A stretch of 64,000 bases of DNA from Bog-473 sp963754445 (GTDB lineage: Bacteria; Actinomycetota; Acidimicrobiia; Acidimicrobiales; RAAP-2), in NCBI GenBank assembly GCA_963754445.1, contig CAVWFT010000002.1, forward strand, positions 248,001 through 312,000, given 5' to 3'. Position 1 is the first letter of the stretch. Every line of letters starts with the position of its first letter. A program made the translations under genes and the position numbers. The notes under the pieces were generated by a model. It saw nothing but the letters and a program-made list of their open reading frames with translations, was not told where the DNA came from and did not search any database. This document shows positions 1 through 8,200 of this stretch, piece by piece.

Positions 1-763
1 GTGCACGGCGTCGATCTCGGGATGCGCCGTCAGGTAGCGACCGGCCGCCGCGCCGCCGTCGACGATGACGAGGACGCCGGCGTCGATGAGCGCGGCGAGG
101 GCACGCGACCAGTGCGGCACGAGGTAGTCGTTGACCGGGTTGGCCTTCATCACGACGACGTGGCCCTCGACGAAGAGCTTGGTCAGGACGTCGCGCGGGC
201 CGAGGGAGGCGACGTTGCCGGCGGCCAGCACCAGCGTCGTGCCGGCGTGTGCCTCGGGTGCGGCGTAGGCGGACGCCTGCGTGGCGGCGAGGGTGGCCCG
301 GGTGACGCCGGGAAGCATCCAGACCTCGGCCGTCGTCTGGGGGAACGTGACCCGGTCGAAGGTGTTGGCCGGGAAGACCTGGACCCGCAGCCGCCCGTCG
401 GCCGCTTCGCGGACCGGTCCGGCGAAGGAGGGCTTGCCGTCGCGCTCGATGTCGCGCAGGGCGTCGCGGTAGAGGCGGGCCATGCGGATGAAGGTGCCGA
501 GGCCGGCGAAGAGCTCCTCACCGGCCTCGGTCGAACCTGGGGTCAGGCCCTTGGCCCGGCAGGCGGCGGCCAGCCACTGGTCCTGGGCGGCCAGCGTGTC
601 GGTGATGACGCGGGTCGAGGAGGTCGGCCCGGAGGCCGGGGCCGGTCCGGGCCCATTCGGCGGCGTGGGTGGCGACGTGGTGGACGGCGTCGTCGAGGAC
701 GTCGGCCTGCAACGGATCGGCGGGCGCGGCCGCAGCCACGGCGCCCCGGATGGTGCTGGTCAT
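1..763 (-). CDS. Aldehyde dehydrogenase family protein, N-terminal part, one frameshift, runs off the left edge
   Basis: The reverse strand encodes the N-terminal 250 or so residues of an NAD(P)-dependent aldehyde dehydrogenase-type protein. The segment TTLVLAAGNVASLGP, followed by a stretch containing VVMKANPVNDYLVPHW, is the Rossmann cofactor region of this superfamily. The catalytic Cys and Glu lie beyond the window edge. The ATG at 763-761 is preceded by a GGGGAGGG ribosome site. The reading frame breaks at the ggg at 612-614. Before it the frame reads WARTGPGLRADLLD, and in the next frame it continues RVITDTLAAQDQWLAAACRA. Removing one G (C on the coding strand) joins them. It lies 37 bp downstream of the F420 oxidoreductase gene on the same strand, suggesting one operon for oxidation of an unknown aldehyde or alcohol. 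The family is clear, the substrate is not. Confidence 0.75.
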
Positions 764-800
764 GTCTTGGTGCCCTCCCCTGGCCCTGCGTGCGTCCGCT

Positions 801-1729
801 TCAGGTGACCTGCGGCAGGACCTCTGTGGCCAACAGGTCGATGTGCTCGAGATCGGCGAGATCGAGCACCTGCAGATAGACGGTCTCCGCCCCGATGGCC
901 CCGAAGGCCTTGATGCGGGCGGCGACCTCGTCGGGTGTGCCGGCGGCGCCGTTGGCCCGCAGCTCGTCGGCCTTGCGCCCGATGCTGGCCGCCCGTCGCT
1001 CGATCTGCGCCTCGTCGGTGCCACAGCACACGACCTGGGCGGCGGAGAGGTGGAGCGTGGTGGGATCACGTCCGCGCTCGTGGCAGGCGGCCCGGACCCG
1101 GCCGAACTGGGCCTCGGTGTCGGCCAGCGACGAGAAGGGCAGGTTGAACTCGTTGGCGTAGGTGGCGGCGAGGCGGGGCGTCCGCTTGGCGCCACCGCCC
1201 CCGACGATGAGAGGCGGGTGGGGCCGCTGGCGCGGCTTGGGCAGGGCCGGGCTGTCCTTGAGGTGGAAGTGCCGGCCGTCGTAGGAGAAGGTCTCGCCTA
1301 CGGGCGTGCCCCAGAGCCCGGTCAGGATGGCGAAGGTCTCCTCGAGGCGCTCGAAGCGCTCGGCGAGCGGGGGAACTCGAAGCCGTAGGCGGTGTGCTCG
1401 CCGTCGTACCAACCGGCGCCGAGACCGAGCTCGACCCGGCCGCCGCTCATGTCGTCGACCTGGGCCACCTCGATGGCCAGGAGCCCCGGGGGCCGGAAGG
1501 TGGCGCTGGTGACCAGGGTGCCGAGGCGGATGCGCTCGGTCTCGCGGGCGATGGCGCCGAGGGTGAGCCAGGCGTCGGTGGGACCGGGCAGGCCGTCGCC
1601 GCCCATGGTGAGGAAGTGGTCGGAGCGGAAGAAGGCGTCGAAGCCGCCCGCCTCGGCCCGCTGGGCCACGGTCACGAGGGTGTCGTAGGAGGCGCCCTGC
1701 TGGGGCTCGACGAAGATGCGGAGCTTCAT
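801..1729 (-). CDS. LLM class F420-dependent oxidoreductase (single-base frameshift)
   Basis: A luciferase-like (LLM) TIM-barrel flavin or F420 oxidoreductase. The N-terminal part starts MKLRIFVEPQQGASYDTL and contains FRSDHFLTMGGDG and GRVELGLGAGWYDGEH, the usual LLM cofactor-pocket segments. The C-terminal part (PLAERFERLEETFAILTG, then PPLIVGGGGAKRTPRLAA) lies in another frame. The break is in the five-G run at 1369-1373. Restoring a sixth G gives the expected FEFPPLAERFERLEE junction and a 309-residue protein, the normal family length. The ATG at 1729 was chosen over an in-frame TTG at 1738 because it begins the conserved beta-1 strand. It is divergent from another LLM gene across about 100 bp and upstream of an aldehyde dehydrogenase gene. 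F420 rather than FMN use is inferred from family resemblance. Confidence 0.82.
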
Positions 1730-1764
1730 CGGACCCAAGGTAGCCGGAGGCCGGCGGCGATCGA

Positions 1765-1804
1765 CCGGCGGCAGGGTGACCGGCGGCAGGTGGCCGGCGG
1801 CAGG
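1765..1804. repeat. Triple CCGGCGGCAGG direct repeat in a divergent promoter region
   Basis: Three exact copies of the 11-mer CCGGCGGCAGG begin at 1765, 1780 and 1794 (spacing 15 and 14 bp). A truncated relative (CCGGCGGCG) lies at 1751. They occupy most of the 100 bp between the two divergent LLM oxidoreductase genes. They could be regulator sites or simple GC-rich slippage, and sequence alone does not decide. Confidence 0.55.
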
Positions 1805-1830
1805 CTGCCCGGCCGGGCAGACTCGATGCC

Positions 1831-2692
1831 ATGGACATCGGTGTGATCTTCCCCCAGACCGAAGTGGGTCACGACCCGGGCGCCGTGCGCGCGGTGGGCC
1901 AGGCGGTCGCCGAGTTGGGCTTCGCCCACTTGGCGGCGTACGACCACGTGCTGGGGGCGGACATCGCGGTGCACGGCGACATCGGCGGGCCTTACACGAT
2001 CGACGACCCCTTCCGCGAGCCCCTGATGATGTTCGCCTACCTGGCCGGGCTGACCGACCTGGCCTTCACCACCTCGATCCTGATCGGTCCCCAACGGCAG
2101 ACCGCCCTGCTGGCCAAGCAGGCGGCCGAGCTCGACCTCCTCTGCGGCGGCAAGTTCCGGCTCGGTCTCGGTGTGGGCTGGAACAAGGTCGAGTACGACG
2201 TCCTCGGCATGCCGTTCGCGCAGCGGGGCAAGCTCCTCGAGGAGCAGATCGCGCTCATGCGCCTGTTGTGGACGCAGCGCAGCGTGACGCTTCGAGGGAA
2301 GGTTCCATCGGATCGAGGCGGCGGGCATCGCACCGCTGCCGGTGCAACAGCCCATCCCGATCTGGATCGGCGCCTTCGAGCCGCCGGCGCTGCGCCGGGT
2401 GGGGCGACTGGCCGACGGCTGGTTCCCGATGGCCCGCCCCCGCGGCGGGCTCGAGGAGGCGCTCGAGATCATCCACGCCGCGGCGGCCGAAGCGGGGCGC
2501 GACATGTCGGGCTTCGAGTTCGAGGGGCGGCTCGAGTACCAGAGCCGCGACGTCGACAAGATGGTCGACCACGCGGCGCGGTGGAAGGCGGCGGGCGCCA
2601 CCCACCTGGCGGTGAACACGATGCACGCCGGTCTGCCCGATACCGACGCCCACATCGGCGCAATCACGGAGATCGCAGCGGCGCTGCTCTGA
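1831..2692 (+). CDS. LLM class F420-dependent oxidoreductase, second copy (single-base frameshift)
   Basis: A second LLM-family TIM-barrel oxidoreductase. The N-terminal segment MDIGVIFPQTEVGHDPGAV, then AAYDHVLGAD and GGKFRLGLGVGWNKVEYD are typical of the TIGR03619-like F420 subfamily. The frame is lost after TQRSVTLRGK, where the sequence carries an extra G in the GG at 2301-2302. In the next frame it resumes as FHRIEAAGIAPLPVQQPIPI and runs to TEIAAALL. Removing the G gives 286 residues, the normal size. It is divergently transcribed from the other LLM gene. Substrates for this family range from alcohols to xenobiotics, and nothing here identifies one. Whether the frameshift is real cannot be told, but two neighbours have the same kind of lesion. 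Confidence 0.82.
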
Positions 2693-2792
2693 GCCACTTC
2701 TCGGGGAATGGCCATGGCCCTCCCCAGGCTGACCAGAGCAACCTGATGGGCTCGAACTTGCGGGCGCGCCTTGCCGTGAGGTCCAGTCGACC

Positions 2793-3413
2793 TCAGTCCC
2801 GCTGTTCGAGGGCGAATCGGGTGAGGTCCGCCCGCCGCCGCCGACCCGTCTTGTCGCGGATTCGATCCAGATGCGAGTGGACGGTCCGAATGCTGATGAA
2901 CAAGCGATCGGCGATCTCGGCGTCCGTCTCGCCTTCAGCGACCAGCGAAAGGATCTCACGCTCGCGGCCGGTGAGGGGATGATCAGACCGTCGTTCCTGT
3001 TCGTCACGGAGAAGGAAGGCGGCGAGGACCGGGGACACGTACATCCCTCCGCCGGCCACGGAGCTGATGGCAAACGCGATCTCATCGGGGGCGGATGACT
3101 TGGGCAGATAGCCGCGGGCTCCCGCCGCGATGGCGTCGACAACACTCTGGCGATCGTCCGAGGCCGAGACCACGAGGACGATCGGTCCGAAGGATCGCAC
3201 CCGGGTGACCGCCCCGGCTCCGCTGCCGTCGGGAAGGTGCAGATCGAGCAAGACGACGTCGACGCCGGCGAAGCCGGCAGCTTCCATCTGCTTGAGGGTC
3301 CCGACGGCGGCGACCACTTCGAACCCGTCGGCGGCGTCGACGATCTGGGTCAGGCCCTGACGGTACAGAGGATGGTCCTCGATGACGGCGATGCCGATCA
3401 ATTGGGTATCCAC
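2793..3413 (-). CDS. NarL/FixJ-family response regulator
   Basis: A 206-residue two-domain regulator. The receiver domain occupies residues 5-120, with the acidic pair E12-D13, phospho-acceptor D57 (in VVLLDLHLPDGSG), S83 at the usual Thr/Ser position and K105 in GARGYLPKSS. The C-terminal LuxR-type helix-turn-helix starts at about residue 143 with PLTGREREILSLVAEGETDA, and its recognition helix follows ISIRTVHSHL. The GTG at 3413 was chosen because it overlaps the 3' end of the sensor kinase gene by 16 bp, a translational-coupling arrangement, and places the first receiver strand correctly. It is the partner of the kinase and should act as a DNA-binding activator or repressor when phosphorylated. 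Targets are unknown. Confidence 0.92.
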   Translation of the reverse strand: MDTQLIGIAVIEDHPLYRQGLTQIVDAADGFEVVAAVGTLKQMEAAGFAGVDVVLLDLHLPDGSGAGAVTRVRSFGPIVLVVSASDDRQSVVDAIAAGARGYLPKSSAPDEIAFAISSVAGGGMYVSPVLAAFLLRDEQERRSDHPLTGREREILSLVAEGETDAEIADRLFISIRTVHSHLDRIRDKTGRRRRADLTRFALEQRD

Positions 3414-4576
3414 AGCTCGACCCTCGTCCCGCTGCCCGGATTCGAAGTGACGATGGCGGTTCCCCCGACATCTTCGAGGCGTCCGACGATCGACTGCTTG
3501 ATGCCAAACCCTTCCGTCTGCCGTGATCCGTCGAAGCCCGTGCCCCGATCTCGGACAACAAGACGGATGCCCGACTGGTCCCGGCTGAGACTGACGACCA
3601 CGCGGTCCACTCCCGCGTGCTTGGCGACGTTGGTCAGCGCCTCCCGCAGTGCTCCGAGAAGAGCGTCCGACGCTTCGTCGTCGGCCGCCACGTTCGGATC
3701 GATCACGGCCAGGTCGACCCGCAGAGCCTTCAGGGCCGGTTCGTCGGCAACGGCTTGGACGGCCACGACGAGACTGGTGCGGGTGCCGTCGTCGCGGGAG
3801 ATGGCTCGGCGCAGTACGTCGGCTTCGCGGCGGGCCTGGGCCCGGAGCTCTTCTTCGGGCAGGGCGCTCCCATGAGCGATGAGCTCGAGCGTCTGGAGGG
3901 CCGAGTCGTGAAGCAGGCGGTGTTCGTAGTTGCGCTGTCGTTCGGCAGCAAACCGCTCCCGTTCTCGCAACGTCTCCTGTCGTGCCGTGGCCAGCTTGTC
4001 CGAGTCTTCCCGGAGGCGCCCGCCGAAGCTGCGTGCTGCGGCGTACGATCCGATGTAACTCGTGGTGTTGGCGAGTGCAGTGGCCAGCTGGCTCCCACCC
4101 GATCGAATGTTGCGGTGGACCGTCACGACGTAGGTGCCGGCCAATACCGCAGGGATGAGTTTGGACCGATGACCTTCGATCGCCGCGGCGCCGCCGATGG
4201 TCGTTCCAAACGTGAACGGGCACATCCAGTTCAGCCAGTCCGTCCTGTCGTCCAGCGTGGTGGTCGAAGCCATGACGATCAGGCCACCAACACCGAACGC
4301 GGTGTCAATCCAGGCCAGTTGCGGATCGGTATACGACCGGCGGCTCCAGGCCCGGCGGGCGATCCAGGCGGTCTCCACGATCGACACGGCGAGCAAGGCC
4401 AGCGCCACTTTGGGCCGTCGATACGCCTTCCATCCCGACGACAGGGCGATCACTCCCTGGGCGATGTGGATGGTCCGAACTGTCATGAGTCCGATGGCGA
4501 TGCCTCGCTCGGCCGATAACCGCTCGGTCGTCTCGAAGTCTCCGAATTGGGTAGAACTACCCTCGTCGGGAGTCAT
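3398..4576 (-). CDS. Membrane sensor histidine kinase of the NarL-partner type
   Basis: A 392-residue sensor kinase. The N-terminal half carries about five hydrophobic segments (roughly residues 30-180) and no recognisable extracellular ligand domain. A coiled-coil-like linker follows (residues 185-220), then a dimerisation helix with the probable phospho-acceptor His in YEHRLLHDSALQTLELI near residue 222. The HATPase_c domain shows the N-box REALTNVAKHAGV and the G-box VRDRGTGFDG, ending in a typical GSGTRVELWIP strand. The His context (LLHDSALQ) departs from the common ELHD motif but fits the same HisKA_3-like class. The gene overlaps the regulator by 16 bp, so the two form one operon. The signal is probably sensed in or near the membrane. 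Confidence 0.9.
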   Translation of the reverse strand: MTPDEGSSTQFGDFETTERLSAERGIAIGLMTVRTIHIAQGVIALSSGWKAYRRPKVALALLAVSIVETAWIARRAWSRRSYTDPQLAWIDTAFGVGGLIVMASTTTLDDRTDWLNWMCPFTFGTTIGGAAAIEGHRSKLIPAVLAGTYVVTVHRNIRSGGSQLATALANTTSYIGSYAAARSFGGRLREDSDKLATARQETLRERERFAAERQRNYEHRLLHDSALQTLELIAHGSALPEEELRAQARREADVLRRAISRDDGTRTSLVVAVQAVADEPALKALRVDLAVIDPNVAADDEASDALLGALREALTNVAKHAGVDRVVVSLSRDQSGIRLVVRDRGTGFDGSRQTEGFGIKQSIVGRLEDVGGTAIVTSNPGSGTRVELWIPN

Positions 4577-4599
4577 GGCATCCGTAAGTCTTGGTTGCA

Positions 4600-4914
4600 G
4601 TGCATGGATCGCCGCCGCCCGTCCGAGCCGCCATCGAGGCTGAGAATCCTGTCATTCTCGCCGGTTTGCGGAGGGTAGCCGCGTTGGTGGGCCTTTCGGA
4701 AGCGAAAGATGCCCGAGACCGCGATCTCACACTCCGGAGTGGTTCCGGCGGCGACCCCAGCACGGGCGTCGACGTGAGCTGCACGGCTTCGTCCGTCGTG
4801 ATCACGGTGCACTCCCGACCGCCCCCAGAAACGTGGCGTGCCATCTTCGACCTCGTCGAGCACCTCGTCCCTCGAGAATCCCCCGACCCGCGACAGGACG
4901 CCCGGGAAAGCTGA
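4600..4914 (+). CDS. Small hypothetical protein divergent from the kinase gene
   Basis: An open frame of 104 codons from the GTG at 4600 (a TTG at 4591 is also in frame), ending TGA at 4914. G/C-rich third codon positions and the predicted pattern support coding. One amphipathic helix (VILAGLRRVAALVGLSEAKD) is followed by two strand-like segments and a second helix near WRAIFDLVEHLV. There is no signal peptide or membrane segment, and I recognise no family. There is no strong ribosome site. It is divergently transcribed from the histidine kinase with almost no spacer, which weakens the case since the promoters would overlap. It could be a real small ORF or a chance open frame. Confidence 0.4.
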   Translation: MHGSPPPVRAAIEAENPVILAGLRRVAALVGLSEAKDARDRDLTLRSGSGGDPSTGVDVSCTASSVVITVHSRPPPETWRAIFDLVEHLVPRESPDPRQDARES

Positions 4915-5282
4915 GTCCAGGGGACTTTTTCGTGACCAGGGGCCAGGTCTACGGAAGTGCCGCCTTACCGTCCTCGAGGGATGCGATGGGTCCGACGTGA
5001 ACGCGTTCACGTATGGGACTTCGCCCGGCACGACCATGCCGGCCTCCCGGGTGACTACGTAGAAATACCCACGCGTTCAGGTCGAAACGCGCAGCGCGAT
5101 CCGGGCATTTCTCCTCTGTTACGCCAAAGATCCTTCCGTGAAGATGGTCGAGAGATCAGCTGTTCGACAGTGTCTCACTGCTCCTCACAACCATTGGGTT
5201 TGGACGGCAGCCCCACCGGCGGATGTGCGAGGCGACTGAAGACGGAGTCCGCCCTGACTCGGCGGGGAAGGAAGTGTGGCCC
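4915..5282. other. Intergenic region upstream of the repeat-protein gene
   Basis: About 370 bp with no convincing gene. It holds an 18-bp perfect palindrome at 4995-5012, a second GCGTTC-containing stretch near 5070, and a GGGGAAGGAAG ribosome-binding site directly before the ATG at 5283. The upstream placement suggests it contains the promoter of the very large secreted repeat protein. No clear -35/-10 pair was identified. Confidence 0.6.
4995..5012. promoter_or_regulatory. 18-bp perfect palindrome, candidate operator
   Basis: The sequence ACGTGAACGCGTTCACGT is a perfect inverted repeat with no spacer. It lies about 270 bp upstream of the large repeat-protein gene and about 420 bp from the start of the divergent histidine kinase gene. 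Perfect palindromes of this length are typical binding sites for dimeric helix-turn-helix regulators. The ORF at 4600-4914 ends before it, so it is intergenic on any reading. Confidence 0.6.
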
Positions 5283-8200
5283 ATGGCCCGATCCACGATC
5301 ACTGAAGTTCTGCGGGATCCTGGGATGATTTTGCGGCGACGGCGCCACGTCGGGGTGATCACCGTCGTCACCGCCACCGCCATCCTCCTGGTGAGTGCAG
5401 TGCTCGTCCCCGTTGCGTCGGCGGCCAATCCCACGTCCGTCTCCAACGTGTCGGTGGCGGTCACCGGCCCGAGCGACGCCACCGGCGCGCTCTCCGAATT
5501 CACCTTCAACTTCACCACGTCGCCATCAGGCGCCATGTCGGCCGCGGACAATTCGGAGTGGTACGCCACCTTCCCCTCGGGCACTGGTGTGAACAGCAGC
5601 GGCACGGTCACCGACACGACCACCGACACCGTGGTGGGCGGCATCGGGACGTGTGGGACCGACGTGCTGTGCGGCACCTTCTACGGCGGGGTCAAGATCG
5701 CGGCGGGCGACACGCTGTCGGTCGACGCCACCGCCCAGACCCTGCCGGCGACGGGCAGTGGCTACACCATCTCGGTCCACACCACCTCGGACACCACGCC
5801 GACCACGTCGTCGAACAGCTTCGCCGTGGTGGCGGCCCACGGAGTGTCCAACGTGACGGTGGCCGAAACGGGACCGAGCGACGCCACCGGCGCATTGTCC
5901 GAGTTCACCTTCGCCTTCAAGACCTCCTCGACCGGCGCTTTGTGGAGCTCGGACAATTCGGAGTGGTACGCCACCTTCCCCTCGGGCACTGGTGTGAACA
6001 GCAGCGGCACGGTCACCGACACGACCACCGACACCGTGGTGGGCGGCATCGGGACGTGTGGGACCGACGTGCTGTGCGGCACCTTCTACGGCGGGGTCAA
6101 GATCGCGGCGGGCGACACGCTGTCGGTCGACGCCACCGCCCAGACCCTGCCGGCGACGGGCAGTGGCTACACCATCTCGGTCCACACCACCTCGGACACC
6201 ACGCCGACCACGTCGTCGAACAGCTTCGCCGTGGTGGCGGCCCACGGAGTGTCCAACGTGACGGTGGCCGAAACGGGACCGAGCGACGCCACCGGCGCAT
6301 TGTCCGAGTTCACCTTCGCCTTCAAGACCTCCTCGACCGGCGCTTTGTGGAGCTCGGACAATTCGGAGTGGTACGCCACCTTCCCCTCGGGCACTGGTGT
6401 GAACAGCAGCGGCACGGTCACCGACACGACCACCGACACCGTGGTGGGCGGCATCGGGACGTGTGGGACCGACGTGCTGTGCGGCACCTTCTACGGCGGG
6501 GTCAAGATCGCGGCGGGCGACACGCTCCAAGTCGACGCCACCGCCCAGAGTCTGCCGGCGACGGGCAGTGGCTACACCATCTCGGTCCACACCACCTCGG
6601 ACACCACGCCGACCACGTCGTCGAACAGCTTCGCCGTGGTGGCGGGGCACGGAGTGTCCAACGTGACGGTGGCGGTCACCGGCCCGAGCGACGCCACCGG
6701 CGCGCTCTCCGAGTTCACCTTCGCCTTCAAGACCTCCTCGACCGGCGCTTTGTGGAGCTCGGACAATTCGGAGTGGTACGCCACCTTCCCCTCGGGCACT
6801 GGTGTGAACAGCAGCGGCACGGTCACCGACACGACCACCGACACCGTGGTGGGCGGCATCGGGACGTGTGGGACCGACGTGCTGTGCGGCACCTTCTACG
6901 GCGGGGTCAAGATCGCGGCGGGCGACACGCTGTCGGTCGACGCCACCGCCCAGACCCTGCCGGCGACGGGCAGTGGCTACACCATCTCGGTCCACACCAC
7001 CTCGGACACCACGCCGACCACGTCGTCGAACAGCTTCGCCGTGGTGGCGGCCCACGGAGTGTCCAACGTGACGGTGGCACTGAGCGACCACGACGCCAGC
7101 GCAAACGGAACGACGTACTCGGTGACGTTCAAGACCTCCTCGACCGGCGCTTTGTGGAGCTCGGACAATTCGGAGTGGTACGCCACCTTCCCCTCGGGCA
7201 CTGGTGTGAACAGCAGCGGCACGGTCACCGACACGACCACCGACACCGTGGTGGGCGGCATCGGGACGTGTGGGACCGACGTGCTGTGCGGCACCTTCTA
7301 CGGCGGGGTCAAGATCGCGGCGGGCGACACGCTCCAAGTCGACGCCGACGACATCAGCAATACTCCGACCACCGGAAGCCAGACGCTCCAGGTCACCACT
7401 TCCTCGGACACGAAGGCCGCCCAGGGCGCCTTCGCCATCGAACAGTCCGCGTCGATCTCCGGAACGGTTGTCGACTCGGCCAGTAATCCCGTAGACGGGG
7501 CACCCATACAGGCTTGCCCAACGAACGGAGGACCATGCCAGCTCGGGCATTCAAGCGCGGGGGGCGCTTACACGGTGACCGGAATGGGCACCGGCACCTA
7601 TACCGTGATCGCCTATCCGCCAGCGCAGGCCAGCGGAACGCAGAGTGGCCCGGTCAGCGTGTCCACCACCGTCCCAGGGGTGGTGACGGGCGTCCGCCTC
7701 GAATTGGTGGCCACAGTTGTCATGCCCACCGGCACGTCGTTGACCAGCGGGGGTACCACCCAAGAGGGCACGGTGCCCGTGGTGAACTGGGGCAATCCCA
7801 TCACCTACAACGTGAGCGGATGTGACGGCGGGTACGGGGAGCTCAGCGTGACCGCCGTCAACACGAGTTCGGGGATACAGCAGACCAACAACTATCCGTT
7901 GGCAGAGTCGCCTGCCGGGTCGGGGAACTATGCAGCCCAGATTCCACCGCTCGCCCCGCTGCACGGTTCCATGTCGATTGAGTACACGATTGCCTGTCCC
8001 GGTCACACGTCGATGCTGCCGGACAGCGGAACCTCCGCCGGCGGCACCCAGGTCATCATCGGTGGAAGCGGGTTCACTGGAGCGAGCTCGGTGGCTTTCG
8101 GGGGTACAGCCGCCCAGTCGTTCACGGTGGTCGCCGACGGCTACATCATCGCCACCACCCCTGCCGGAACAGGGACTGTCCCGGTCGAGGTGACCGTGGG

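Noticed and set aside
5436..7445. CRISPR array
   Set aside because: Repeat units are 405 bp, in frame and translated; there are no short direct repeats with unique spacers and no cas genes.
5526..7550. A minus-strand repeated frame of 674 codons opposite the 405-bp repeats
   Set aside because: Repetition is inherited from the coding strand; Arg/His-rich composition, no start signal and no family.
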